A stretch of DNA of 36,016 bases from Flavobacteriia bacterium. Lineage in GTDB: Bacteria > Bacteroidota > Bacteroidia > Flavobacteriales > Weeksellaceae. The position numbers and the translations under genes were made by a program. The notes under the pieces were generated by a model that saw nothing but the letters and a program-made list of their open reading frames with translations, was not told the DNA's origin and made no database searches. Positions 10,201-18,538 of the stretch are shown piece after piece. How positions within the stretch are numbered: the first letter of the stretch is position 1; each line of letters begins with the position of its first letter. Location: contig JACFND010000025.1 in the NCBI GenBank assembly GCA_019455045.1, forward strand, positions 1 to 36,016, written 5' to 3'.

Positions 10201-10689
10201 GACATGTTTTCGCCAAAAATCCTGAATTTCTTTTTCGATGATTTCGGTATCGTCAGAAATGAGTTCGGCACTGAACAATTGACCGGTTTCAAATGCAAAT
10301 TCATTGAGTGTCTGCTGACAAAAACTGTGAATCGTAAAAACCGAAATTTCATCCAGATTGATCAAAGCGGAATTCAATAATCTTTTAACTTCATCACGAT
10401 CGGCCTGATCAACGATTTCTTTAATCCGCTGATCTTCAATTTCCCCACCCAGACAATAACGATGCGCATCTCTGATGAATTTTCTGATTCTTTCCTGCAA
10501 TTCAGCAACCGCAGCGGTGGTAAAAGTCACCATCAGAATTTCCTGAATCGGAATTTTCTTTTCAATCAAAAGTCTCAAAACCAAAATCGCAATCGAATAG
10601 GTTTTTCCGGTTCCCGCGCTTGCTTCGACCAGATTGCTGCTGCCGTGTTCCAAACCGACTGTCATTACATTAAATTCCTGAAATTCCAT
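7270..10689 (-). CDS. recB: Exodeoxyribonuclease V beta subunit (RecB helicase-nuclease)
   Basis: The 1139-residue length is near that of E. coli RecB. N-terminal UvrD/Rep-type SF1 helicase: Walker A ASAGTGKT (residues 23-30), DEXX box FIDEFQDTD (Asp383-Glu384), GDPKQSIYAWRKADI, motif VNYRST, then ATIHSSKGLEYNIVF and LIYVALTRS near the end of the motor. C-terminal RecB-family nuclease domain: His916 in LLHGILEKI, then GFVDLFF and the Asp1043-Trp-Lys1045 motif (VLDWKSN). It should provide the 3'-5' motor and the only nuclease site of the RecBCD complex for double-strand break processing. The start lies 3 bp after the recC stop, so the two are translated from one message. Confidence 0.95.
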   Translation of the reverse strand: MEFQEFNVMTVGLEHGSSNLVEASAGTGKTYSIAILVLRLLIEKKIPIQEILMVTFTTAAVAELQERIRKFIRDAHRYCLGGEIEDQRIKEIVDQADRDEVKRLLNSALINLDEISVFTIHSFCQQTLNEFAFETGQLFSAELISDDTEIIEKEIQDFWRKHVTTIREDFLVELSSSGMSRENIAKHLKNHLSGKKFFFYDENLKYELDGEKQEELLDEINLANEKLKAENAKLTEFVESHKNDFSDRCEGNLPEPFQAKKGDFTNAKKHIKEHIHDTDKFIEKIIEKSGSAYIQNIFPDLLDELENVGVAETEVENRKNDSLNYLYSFAIQEISNGIRRFKTNHNLMTFDDLISNLNRALNERENEKLEKLLQAKYKAVFIDEFQDTDRQQYGIFKKAFQGNSILFYIGDPKQSIYAWRKADIATYFEARNDVENVFTMNVNYRSTEGMVNALNQFFQPEPGFDVFAYGEQENRIEYHNVESKGKSTGLYFGNSEAIPMTITTKSNKGDIIHDTALGILDLLNNSDYQFVDQKTGQSRKVKTSDIGVLVRAKKDGDAIKKELAKYGIPAVSVTEAKILKSPEARDLCYILQAIDNNTASNVNRALLTVFINSNKEQIQKLDDEKVIEKFKTFKELWQRQGVYAMMMNFISEFQIRENALAGKLKDSERNITNLYHLLELLYKTESRQKMNPTELIDWLKINMSLDDNMEDEWIQRIESDEEAVKIATIHSSKGLEYNIVFAPFLDLNIWKKDNPVVSFRDDDGNYKSAPLDQLPPDKQQIYDVESLQENRRLIYVALTRSVYKCFVFTSTWSGYNDSALKPFVKNRTYNELIAEWDAETIDPNQRYEPSQQLEQIILKPEYFHLSHKSWQRMSYSGLAAEKDWIPKDQFLDGDDDYDRFVFSRLGKGARTGTLLHGILEKIDFSQSGDQWIYTLKRELEGYKSENAADYNEFSQMLIRLLEQVLNAELPENHFKLSEVNRANCLHELEFDFPVPEFLPKELNQILPDNRIMISDRYQSQIEGLMTGFVDLFFEHNGKYYVLDWKSNYLGPNVEDYSAENLDKAMTENNYHLQYMIYSLAVKKYLQSRLGDGFNFDRDFGGVYYLFLRGMREGTSNGVFYKKVSSAELMKLEELISVGV

Positions 10690-10692
10690 CGC

Positions 10693-13600
10693 TTAAAGTT
10701 TTATAAATATTTGATCCAATGGCAACAACACAATTTTGGCAGCTTCCGAAAATTTCTCAAAAGTCTTTTGTTTGTCATCAAAAGCGCCGTTTTCATATTC
10801 TTTCAAAAAATAAGCATCATCAAACGGACGCCAGTCAGCATCAATCGCAGCTTCAACCTTGGTCATATAATCTTCTTTCAGATTGATTAAACCGGCCATA
10901 TCCTTTGCAAACTTTTTATAAATCATAGAATCCACCAGATTCATGGTATAAGGAAGAATTTCTGTCGTTCCTTTTTTGTATAATTTGATCAGTTCTTCCA
11001 ATTTTGACAATGCATCTTCTTTTGACATCGGATTCGGAATTTCGCTGAGATCGCCCGATTTGCTGATAAAACTGACACCAATATTTCTTCCGGAAGCCGA
11101 CAAAAGCAGATATTTCAAATAAGCTTCAAAACGGTATTTGGTTTCACTGCCCGAAAAAGAGCATTCAATCAGTCGGTCGCCAAAAATTCGTTCAATTCTC
11201 CCGATGATTTTGGATCCGTCAATTTCCAGATCGATATCCTCAAAACCGGGTTCCATCGATTCTGTCAGCGTTTGATATTGTTGTCTAACCGCGTCGGTTT
11301 CTTCCAGAATTTTGTCCAATTCAACACCGCCCATATTTTTGAGCGGCAGCTTTCCCTTCATTTTTCCGATTTCAATCTGTTCTCTGATTTCATCTTCGGG
11401 CACGATCAACAGATCGTTTTTGTATTTCCATTTCTGAAGCTGATCGAGTTCAAAAACCTCTGCTTCGGGCAGGCTCAAATCCTCATTTTCATAATATATC
11501 CGCAAGATCTTGTTGTAATAAAATTCAACAGGATTTTTGAAAAATCTGAGCAGACTTTTGATCGGAATTTCTTTGTCGTCCAACTCAATTTCGACCGTCT
11601 GACCTTTAGTTTCAAAATTCAATTCCGGTTTTTTGTTTTCGATCAGATATGAAATCAAATCCTGATTTCCGGAATTGTATTTTTTGCTGAAACCGTGCAG
11701 CGGATGTTCGGTGATAAATCTTTTTCTGACTTCATCCGGTTTTTCAGAATGATTGGATATAAAATCAATCATTTCATCGACCAGAATCGAAGCCGGAATT
11801 TTTGTGTTGTCCTTGATGCTCTGACCGATGTAACTCACATAAAAATAATCCTTTGCGGAAAGTACATTTTCCAAAAACAGATGTTTGTCGTTCTCCTTCA
11901 GATTACGGTCTCCCCTTTTTCTCGATTTTTGGGTCAAATCAAAACTGACTCTTTTGTCGATTCTCGGAAATTTGTCATTGTTGATTCCCAACAGCGCAAC
12001 CACTTTGAACGGAATACTCCGCATCGGAATCAGCGAACAAAAAGTAATCCCTCGACCGGCAAAAGCAGCACTCCTTTTTGCGGTTGACAAAATCGGAAGG
12101 AAATTATGGCTGAAAACTTCAAAACTGACTTCCTCATCGGTTGTCCGGTCAGAAACATTGTATTTTTTCAACTGTCGGGTCAGCTGCAGATAATCGTCAT
12201 TTTCGTTTTCTTCTCTGCCGCCGATAAAACTTTCGATGGTATCCCAAATGAAATTCATCCATTCGGAAACTTTTCTTTTTCCCTTTCGGCGTTCAAGATG
12301 ATCGATCACCCTTTCCGCAAAAGCCACAAACGAAGTCGCCGACATGATGTCGTATCCTTCAACCGTGTCGATCGGGAAAAACTGATCTTCACCATCATCA
12401 AATTCGGTCTCGCCGCTCATGCACAAACCGTACATGATTCGTTTTAACCCGTATTTCCAGCTTACAAAATTGGATTCATTTTCTTTGTCACCGGCTATTC
12501 CCAGACGGATATTTGCAGCCCTGACCAGATTTCGGGCAAAGGCAGTATCTTTTATTCCAAACTCTTTTCGAATCGCAGAAAAATCAAGCAGACTCAATAC
12601 TTTTTCGGATGTAAACTGACGACGATTGAGCATCAGGATTTCAATCAGTGCCGAAAAAATATTGTCTTCATTCTGATAGCTTTCATCCGCAATCGTGTAT
12701 GGAAATTTATCGGGTGCATTGTCAAAAACCGCCTTGATATAGGAAGCATACAAATCAATGTCAGAAACCATCACCACGATGTCTCTTGCAGAAAGTTTCT
12801 CATCTTTCCGGTCAATCAGTTCAACCAGATAATTGTACAAAACTTCAACTTCGCGCACCGGACTGTAACAGGAATTAACGGTGATTGAACCGTCATAAAT
12901 TTTGTCCTTGGAAAAATGGAAATCTTCTTTTTGATTGTTAAAAATGCTGTGCTGAATCTGATGAAGCAAAGTGTCTTCTTCGGGTTCGATCAAATCCACA
13001 TCTTCAAGGCTGTTCAGGGTTTTGTCATTTTCAAACAGCATTTTGAAAGTATCCTGAACCGTTCTTCCCCAATTGACCAAAAGCGGATTGGCATGCGAAA
13101 CTTCATCCTGCGGAATGATTCGCTTTCGTCTCAGAAAATCCAAAACCTTTTCTGATTTGTCGTCATACCAGTAATCATTTGGTGAAGGATTCTGAATCAA
13201 AAAACGGACATCGATGTGTTCGGACAATGCATCGATGATCATCAGGTGATATTCTGTAATCAGACTCAAACCGAAAAAATGAATCGCCGGCAGTTTTTGT
13301 TTCAGGATTTCAACTTTTTCATTGTCTTTGAGCGCATCCAAAATAAATCCACCAATATTGGTTTTGTCCGGAAATTCACTGCCTGCCTTTTCTTTGGCTC
13401 TGAACCAGAGTTCGCGCTGCCAGCTTTCATCAAAACTAAATTTCTCATCCAATGCATTTTTATTTTCATTCCATTTTTTGATCATTTTGTATCTGTAAAT
13501 CTGATACTGATCAAAAAGATCGGCTGTTTTTTCGGCCAAAGCCATCCTTTTCATTTCGGCTTCCAAACCGTGAAAATTATAATAGGACGAGATATACGGA

Positions 13601-13914
13601 TATTTCTTTTTGAATTCTTCCTCATTGAGCAGTTCAAAAAGCAGCCAGTTCAGGTCATGAACCGACAATGATTTTTCATATTTTCCGCCCAAGATTTTAT
13701 AAGCTTCATGAATGATGTCGTTTGGTTTCAAAAAACGAATATTGGCTGCGATTCCCAGTTTTTGAGCCGCCTGTTCTTTGAGCCAGTTGTCCATTCCCTC
13801 GGTTTGGGTCACCACATAAACCGGCCGAAAAACAGAACGGTTAGAACGAATCAATTGACACCATTCGAACGAAAGGCTTTCGAGTGAATTTGATATTTTT
13901 AGCTGTATTGACAT
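10693..13914 (-). CDS. recC: Exodeoxyribonuclease V gamma subunit (RecC)
   Basis: 1073 residues, comparable to E. coli RecC. The N-terminus has the RecC signature arrangement: FRPVYVVTQTEGMDNWLK followed by KLGIAANIRFLKPND. RecC is a dead helicase, and no intact Walker A is seen, as expected. The region HFFGLSLITEYHLMIIDAL and the SAKRSAAFAGRGITFCSLIP/MRSIPFKVVALLGINNDKFPR segment (middle of the protein) match RecC family blocks. It scans the 3' strand for the recombination hotspot and scaffolds RecB and RecD. It sits directly upstream of recB (3-bp gap) and 189 bp after recD; the gap carries repeats. Confidence 0.93.
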   Translation of the reverse strand: MSIQLKISNSLESLSFEWCQLIRSNRSVFRPVYVVTQTEGMDNWLKEQAAQKLGIAANIRFLKPNDIIHEAYKILGGKYEKSLSVHDLNWLLFELLNEEEFKKKYPYISSYYNFHGLEAEMKRMALAEKTADLFDQYQIYRYKMIKKWNENKNALDEKFSFDESWQRELWFRAKEKAGSEFPDKTNIGGFILDALKDNEKVEILKQKLPAIHFFGLSLITEYHLMIIDALSEHIDVRFLIQNPSPNDYWYDDKSEKVLDFLRRKRIIPQDEVSHANPLLVNWGRTVQDTFKMLFENDKTLNSLEDVDLIEPEEDTLLHQIQHSIFNNQKEDFHFSKDKIYDGSITVNSCYSPVREVEVLYNYLVELIDRKDEKLSARDIVVMVSDIDLYASYIKAVFDNAPDKFPYTIADESYQNEDNIFSALIEILMLNRRQFTSEKVLSLLDFSAIRKEFGIKDTAFARNLVRAANIRLGIAGDKENESNFVSWKYGLKRIMYGLCMSGETEFDDGEDQFFPIDTVEGYDIMSATSFVAFAERVIDHLERRKGKRKVSEWMNFIWDTIESFIGGREENENDDYLQLTRQLKKYNVSDRTTDEEVSFEVFSHNFLPILSTAKRSAAFAGRGITFCSLIPMRSIPFKVVALLGINNDKFPRIDKRVSFDLTQKSRKRGDRNLKENDKHLFLENVLSAKDYFYVSYIGQSIKDNTKIPASILVDEMIDFISNHSEKPDEVRKRFITEHPLHGFSKKYNSGNQDLISYLIENKKPELNFETKGQTVEIELDDKEIPIKSLLRFFKNPVEFYYNKILRIYYENEDLSLPEAEVFELDQLQKWKYKNDLLIVPEDEIREQIEIGKMKGKLPLKNMGGVELDKILEETDAVRQQYQTLTESMEPGFEDIDLEIDGSKIIGRIERIFGDRLIECSFSGSETKYRFEAYLKYLLLSASGRNIGVSFISKSGDLSEIPNPMSKEDALSKLEELIKLYKKGTTEILPYTMNLVDSMIYKKFAKDMAGLINLKEDYMTKVEAAIDADWRPFDDAYFLKEYENGAFDDKQKTFEKFSEAAKIVLLPLDQIFIKL

Positions 13915-13943
13915 TAACTTCTAATCTCTATTTTAATTTTTCT

Positions 13944-13983
13944 CGCAAAGCACGCAAAGTTTTATTTCGCAAAGCGTACAAAG
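13944..13983. repeat. Intergenic CGCAAAG repeats upstream of recC
   Basis: CGCAAAG occurs at 13944, 13953 and 13968, with a TACAAAG variant at 13977. Spacing is 9, 15, 9, so the block is a 24-bp unit (two heptamers plus spacer) present twice. It lies 30 bp before the recC start. Similar CGCAAAG repeats are, from memory, common between genes in Flavobacteriia; function unknown. Confidence 0.75.
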
Positions 13984-14038
13984 CGCTTAATAAATCTTGT
14001 TTTAAAAAACTGACAACTTCTATATTTAAATTTCCAAC

Positions 14039-14066
14039 TTGAAACTTTAAACCTGAAACCTGAAAC
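14039..14066. repeat. Intergenic heptamer tandem repeat (CTGAAAC type) between recD and recC
   Basis: Four consecutive 7-mers: TTGAAAC, TTTAAAC, CTGAAAC, CTGAAAC. The same type of array recurs at 26959-26979. The rest of the 13915-14103 gap is AT-rich, without a gene or a TAnnTTTG promoter element that I can see. Confidence 0.8.
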
Positions 14067-14103
14067 TTCTTATTTCTACCTTTTAAAATCTAAAATTTAA
14101 AAT

Positions 14104-15900
14104 TCAAAATCTTTCCTTAATTCCAGAGCTTCTCTCCACTCTTCTCTCAACACAGCTCAAAACCGTTTCCCTGCTTCCCCAGACGCTCACTTTCTCTTTG
14201 GCGCGGGTCACTGCGGTATAAAGCAGTTCGCGGGTCAGTATTTTTGATTCCGAATCTTTTGGCAAAACGGTCAGAACTTCATTGAATTCAGAACCCTGGC
14301 TTTTGTGGATGGTCATTGCAAAAACGGTTTCAACCGATTCCAAAAATGCGGGCAATACCGATTTCATATCGGTTTCGCCACTTTCAAAAAATACTCTTTT
14401 TTCTCCGTTGATTTCTCTGACAATACCGATGTCGCCGTTAAAAAGTCCGAGTTCATAATTGTTTGAAGTCACCATCAGCGGACGGTTGACATAAAATTCG
14501 CTGTTGAGTGTGATCAGATTTTTTGACTGCAGCCACTGTTCAACTTTTCGGTTCAGCGAATAAACGCCCTCCTCACCTTCTCTGACCGCACACAATATCC
14601 TGACCCGATTGAATTTCTTTAATGCCTCTTTCGGATCTTCCTCATTTATAAATTCTTTGTACAAATCAGCAATCCTATCAAAAACAGCATCCGAATAATT
14701 TTCATCCATTTGAACACGCGGATCTTTGTTGTCATAAAATTCCGAAATCTTATCCGGCTGATGACTGAGAATGGCATAACTGAGTTTTCCGATTCCTTCT
14801 TCGGCCGAAAAACGATAACTGTGTTTGAGTTCGATGATGTGCTGAAACAGCGGATGTGAACTTTCACTGATTCTGTCGAATTGAATTCCGTTTTCGGAAT
14901 CAATCAAAAAACGATTTATCAGATTCGCTCTTTCGCGACTGAAAAGATTGAGTTCGTCGGCATACTGACAAAGATCGCCAAACAGACTTCCCGCCTCAAC
15001 CGATGCAAGCTGGTCTTTGTCGCCAAGTAAAATCAATCGGCTGTCGGGTCTGACCGCATCAAGCAGTTTTGAAAATAAGGCAATATCGATCATCGAAGAT
15101 TCGTCGATGATGATCAAATCATGAGACAATTGATTTTCAGCATTGTGTCTGAAATAAATACTGTCTTTCTGGGTACCCAAAAGCCGGTGAATGGTCGATG
15201 GCGTGATTTCATCAATTTTCTGCTTGATATTTTCAGCTAAATCTTTTGTTTTTTTTATTGTTTCTTTTAATGATTCCGCCATTCTTGCGGCTGCTTTTCC
15301 GGTGGGTGCGGCAAGCGCGATTTTCATTTCCGGATTAATTTTCAGCAGCAGGCTCAGCAGTTTTGCAACCGTGGTTGTCTTTCCGGTTCCGGGTCCTCCG
15401 GTAATGATGCTGAAACGGTTGATTACAGTCGAAATGGCAGCAACCGCCTGCCAGTCGGTTTGGTTTTCCGGATTTTTGTCAAAAAGTTTTGGAATTTCAT
15501 CTTTGATTGTATCCAGCAGTTCAGCTGAATTCGTTTCATCTTCGGTTTCAATCATCGCTTTGATCCGATTGAGGATTGAAGTTTCATAATGATAATAACG
15601 CTGCAGATAAAGCCGGTCGTTAGACAGGATTAACGGTTTTTTGGGTTCACCCGATGATACAAATTTATTTTTCTTCAAATCCTCGGTTGAAACCAGTCTG
15701 AAATTGCTCAAACCGTTGTCTTCTTCCTTTAATTTTTCCCAGTTGATTTTATTCAGATCGATACAGACGCTGCCTTCTGCCAGTTTTTTGGACAGCAGAT
15801 AAAAGTAGGGCGCCATTTCTTTGTTGTTAAAATAATTTGCAAACTGCAGGTGAACATTTTTGGTCTGTATCATAGCTTCAAATTTATTAAAATTAATCAA
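14104..15900 (-). CDS. recD: Exodeoxyribonuclease V alpha subunit (RecD helicase)
   Basis: 598 residues, close to E. coli RecD (608), and lacking the long N-terminal extension of RecD2. SF1B helicase motifs: Walker A GGPGTGKT (Lys174), GKAAARMAESL, LIIDESSMID with ILLGDKDQLASVEAGSLFGD, then AMTIHKSQGSEF and LLYTAVTRAKEKVSVWG at the C-terminus. It is the 5'-3' motor of RecBCD. ATG 15898-15900 is the first start; Met10 (15873) is an alternative. It is first in a minus-strand D-C-B order and diverges from asnA. The 189-bp gap to recC leaves open whether recCB is cotranscribed with it. Confidence 0.95.
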   Translation of the reverse strand: MINFNKFEAMIQTKNVHLQFANYFNNKEMAPYFYLLSKKLAEGSVCIDLNKINWEKLKEEDNGLSNFRLVSTEDLKKNKFVSSGEPKKPLILSNDRLYLQRYYHYETSILNRIKAMIETEDETNSAELLDTIKDEIPKLFDKNPENQTDWQAVAAISTVINRFSIITGGPGTGKTTTVAKLLSLLLKINPEMKIALAAPTGKAAARMAESLKETIKKTKDLAENIKQKIDEITPSTIHRLLGTQKDSIYFRHNAENQLSHDLIIIDESSMIDIALFSKLLDAVRPDSRLILLGDKDQLASVEAGSLFGDLCQYADELNLFSRERANLINRFLIDSENGIQFDRISESSHPLFQHIIELKHSYRFSAEEGIGKLSYAILSHQPDKISEFYDNKDPRVQMDENYSDAVFDRIADLYKEFINEEDPKEALKKFNRVRILCAVREGEEGVYSLNRKVEQWLQSKNLITLNSEFYVNRPLMVTSNNYELGLFNGDIGIVREINGEKRVFFESGETDMKSVLPAFLESVETVFAMTIHKSQGSEFNEVLTVLPKDSESKILTRELLYTAVTRAKEKVSVWGSRETVLSCVERRVERSSGIKERF

Positions 15901-15953
15901 TCCCGAACTCGGAACATCAACTGAAAAGATTCCATTTTATGAATTCTTTTTCC

Positions 15954-15961
15954 CAAAATTA
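15954..15961 (-). promoter_or_regulatory. Candidate -7 element for recD
   Basis: Minus strand reads TAATTTTG, a full match to the Bacteroidota -7 consensus TAnnTTTG, about 54 bp before the recD ATG. No TTG lies at the preferred 17-23 bp spacing; the nearest is 14 bp away. Confidence 0.4.
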
Positions 15962-16010
15962 AACTTTGAATGCGACAAAATAAGTCGTTGAAGAAATTTT
16001 ATATTAAATC

Positions 16011-16041
16011 TTGGCAAGCCAATCGGTTAATCGTAATTTCG
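16011..16041 (+). promoter_or_regulatory. Promoter of asnA
   Basis: TTG (16011-16013), 20-bp spacer, TAATTTCG (16034-16041; one mismatch to TAnnTTTG). Transcription would start some 20 bp before the GTG start codon at 16065. Confidence 0.6.
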
Positions 16042-16064
16042 CCGACAGTTAAATAATTGAAAAC

Positions 16065-17117
16065 GTGACTGCCGAACAGAAATTTCCGGGACTGATACTG
16101 CCAAAAGATTATCATTCAGATATGGATGCGCTGGCCACAGCTTATGCATTTCAGCAGCTGAAAAATTTTATCGGTCTGAATCTCGAAACCGAACTGCATC
16201 TGCATTGGGTGAGAGCTCCGCTTTTTGTTCAGAAAGGAACCGGTATCAATGACGATTTGAGCGGTATTGAAAAACCGGTCAGTTTTCCGGTTAAGGAAAT
16301 GGGCGAAGTCGAAGCAGAAGTGGTTCAGTCGCTTGCAAAATGGAAAAGGATGGCACTTGCAAAATATGAGATTCCGGTTTATCAGGGAATTTATACAGAT
16401 ATGCATGCAATCCGACCCGAGGAAAGACCCGACAATCTGCATTCTCTTTTTGTTGATCAGTGGGATTGGGAATTGAGGATTGAAGAGAAAGACAGAAATC
16501 TTGATTTTCTGAAAAAGACGGTTCGAAAACTTCACGGAATCCTGAGAAGGACAGAGAAATTTATTTATAAACAATACGGTATCAAACCGATACTGCCCGA
16601 GGAAATTTCATTTATACATTCTGAAGAACTGCTTCAGGAATTTCCGCATCTGACACCTGCCGAAAGAGAAAATGAAATCACCCGTCAGCTGAAAGCTGTT
16701 TTTGTCATCGGCATCGGAGGAGAGCTTTCGGACGGAAAACAGCATGACGGACGTTCACCCGATTATGACGATTGGAGCACACCCAACAGTCGCGGTTTTT
16801 ATGGTTTGAACGGTGACTTTTTTATCTGGCATCCGGTGCTGAATCGTGCCATCGAAATTTCATCAATGGGAATTCGTGTGGACAAAGAAAGTTTGAAAAA
16901 TCAGTTGGAATTGAGCAATCAGAATCACAGAAAAGAATTACTTTATCACAAAATGCTGCTCAACGACGAACTTCCGCTCTGTATCGGCGGAGGAATCGGT
17001 CAGTCGAGAATGGGTATGTATCTGCTCAGAAAAGCGCATGTGGGCGAAATCAATGCCGGAATCTGGCCCGAGGAAATGATTGAAATCTGCAGCAAAAACG
17101 GAATCAATCTGCTTTAA
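16065..17117 (+). CDS. asnA: Aspartate-ammonia ligase (asparagine synthetase A)
   Basis: Makes asparagine from aspartate, ammonia and ATP, and is related to class II aminoacyl-tRNA synthetases. The whole length lines up with E. coli AsnA: GINDDLSGIEKPVSF, VVQSLAKWKRMAL, IYTDMHAIRPEE, SLFVDQWDWE, AVFVIGIGGELSDGKQHDGR, SPDYDDWSTPNSRGFYGLNGD, EISSMGIRVD and the motif-3-like CIGGGIGQSRMGMYLL. At 350 residues it is about 15-20 longer than E. coli AsnA at the N-terminus. The start is GTG at 16065, the only start codon shortly after the promoter; the next in-frame ATG is codon 20. It converges on purD with only 3 bp between the stops, and no terminator was seen between them. Confidence 0.97.
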   Translation: MTAEQKFPGLILPKDYHSDMDALATAYAFQQLKNFIGLNLETELHLHWVRAPLFVQKGTGINDDLSGIEKPVSFPVKEMGEVEAEVVQSLAKWKRMALAKYEIPVYQGIYTDMHAIRPEERPDNLHSLFVDQWDWELRIEEKDRNLDFLKKTVRKLHGILRRTEKFIYKQYGIKPILPEEISFIHSEELLQEFPHLTPAERENEITRQLKAVFVIGIGGELSDGKQHDGRSPDYDDWSTPNSRGFYGLNGDFFIWHPVLNRAIEISSMGIRVDKESLKNQLELSNQNHRKELLYHKMLLNDELPLCIGGGIGQSRMGMYLLRKAHVGEINAGIWPEEMIEICSKNGINLL

Positions 17118-17120
17118 AAT

Positions 17121-18389
17121 TCAGACCAAACCGATATCTTTTCTGTAATACTGATAATCAAAATGGACTTTGACGATATTTTCGTAGGCCTGATTTCTGG
17201 CTTCTTCCAATGAATTTCCGATACCTACGATATTGAGCACACGACCGCCCGAAGTCAGCATTTTACCGTCCTTTTCTTTTGCGCCTGCCACAAAATAGGG
17301 ACAGTCGAGATTTTCAATTCCGCGGATTTCAAAACCTTTTTCGTAATTCAAAGGATAACCACCCGAAACCATTACCACACAGCAGGCATGTTGGTCACTG
17401 AATTTCAGTTCAAAATGTTCGCCTCTGTTTGATTTCATCACGGTTTCGAATAAATCATTTTCAAGCAGCGGAAGACAAACCTGGGTTTCGGGATCGCCCA
17501 TTCTCAGATTGTATTCGAGCAGATAAACTCCTTTTTGCGAAATCATCAGACCAAAAAAGATAACACCCGAAAAATTCATTCCTTCTGCAATCAGTCCGTT
17601 CAAAGTCGTCTGCATGATTTCTTTTGAAAATTCATCAAAATGAGATTTTATAAACAATGGATTTGGCGCCATCACGCCCATTCCGCCGGTGTTCAGACCG
17701 GTTTCGCCTTCTCCGATTTTTTTGTGGTCTTTGGCCGAAACAAAAGGAACAATCTCATTTCCGTTAAAAAATGAAAGAATAGAAGCTTCAAAACCTTCCA
17801 GATATTCTTCGATCACCACCTGACTTCCCGCTTCTCCAAAAGCTTTGTTTTCCATAATGTCCAAAACCGCTTTTTTGGCTTCTTCAAAATCACGGCAGAT
17901 CACCACTCCCTTGCCGGCAGCCAGTCCAGAAGCTTTCACAACGATCGGAAATTCCTGAGATTCGAGATATTCGATGGCGAGCATAGGGCCGTTAAAGGTT
18001 TTGTATTTTGCAGTTTTGACATTGTATTTTGCCATGAAATCTTTTGCAAATGCCTTGCTCGATTCAAGCTGTGCAGCTCTTTTGTCCGGTCCGAAAATTT
18101 CAAGTCCTTCTGATTTGAACAGATCGACGATGCCTTCTGCCAATTCTGCTTCGGGTCCGACAAAGGTCAGATCGATCTGATTTTCTTTTGCAAAATCACA
18201 CATTTCATTCAAAGATTTGACAGAAACATTGGTTCCGATTTGAGCAGTTCCGGCATTTCCGGGAATAAAAAACAGTTCGCATTCATAATTGCTGTGTGCT
18301 GCATCCTGCTTGAATTTCCAGCCGATGGCATGTTCTCTTCCGCCGGAGCCGATGATCAGTATTTTCTTTGGATTTGAATTTTCGGGCAT
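17121..18389 (-). CDS. purD: Phosphoribosylamine-glycine ligase (GAR synthetase)
   Basis: Second step of purine synthesis: joins glycine to phosphoribosylamine using ATP. The 422-residue length is normal for monofunctional PurD. N-terminal binding loop KKILIIGSGGREHAIGWKF; ATP-grasp region with VVKASGLAAGKGVVI (about residue 150) and QVVIEEYLEGFEAS; GEGETGLNTGGMGVMAPNPL; and the metal/ATP site LLEYNLRMGDPETQ (about residue 290). The C-terminal domain ends with GRVLNIVGIG. It is downstream of the cytochrome gene but separated from it by a terminator, so it probably has its own promoter in the 18390-18480 stretch, where no perfect TAnnTTTG was found. Confidence 0.97.
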   Translation of the reverse strand: MPENSNPKKILIIGSGGREHAIGWKFKQDAAHSNYECELFFIPGNAGTAQIGTNVSVKSLNEMCDFAKENQIDLTFVGPEAELAEGIVDLFKSEGLEIFGPDKRAAQLESSKAFAKDFMAKYNVKTAKYKTFNGPMLAIEYLESQEFPIVVKASGLAAGKGVVICRDFEEAKKAVLDIMENKAFGEAGSQVVIEEYLEGFEASILSFFNGNEIVPFVSAKDHKKIGEGETGLNTGGMGVMAPNPLFIKSHFDEFSKEIMQTTLNGLIAEGMNFSGVIFFGLMISQKGVYLLEYNLRMGDPETQVCLPLLENDLFETVMKSNRGEHFELKFSDQHACCVVMVSGGYPLNYEKGFEIRGIENLDCPYFVAGAKEKDGKMLTSGGRVLNIVGIGNSLEEARNQAYENIVKVHFDYQYYRKDIGLV

Positions 18390-18480
18390 TTCACTTATGA
18401 TTTGGTTTACAAAGATTAAAAATCAAGTTCAGCCTGCATAAAAAAATCGGATGATTTTTGAAACTTTAAAAAATCAGGAA

Positions 18481-18515
18481 TAAAAAAAACCGTCCCAACC
18501 TCAGGATCAGAACGG
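18481..18515 (-). terminator. Rho-independent terminator of the cytochrome c gene
   Basis: On the minus strand an 11-bp stem (18515-18505 with 18500-18490, including several G-T pairs, CCGTTC against GGGACGG at the base) closes a CTGA loop and is followed by eight T residues. It lies 24 bp after the cytochrome stop. Confidence 0.75.
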
Positions 18516-18538
18516 CTCATGTGTTAATTGAAATTTCT

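Noticed and set aside
13216..13671. 151-codon plus-strand ORF inside recC
   Set aside because: Shadow of recC; Phe- and Gln-rich translation typical of the complementary strand of Lys/Glu-rich genes.
16065..17117. Class II aminoacyl-tRNA synthetase (Asp/Asn/Lys) instead of AsnA
   Set aside because: The size and full-length agreement with AsnA, including DYDDWSTP and GGGIGQSR, and the lack of an anticodon-binding domain settle it.
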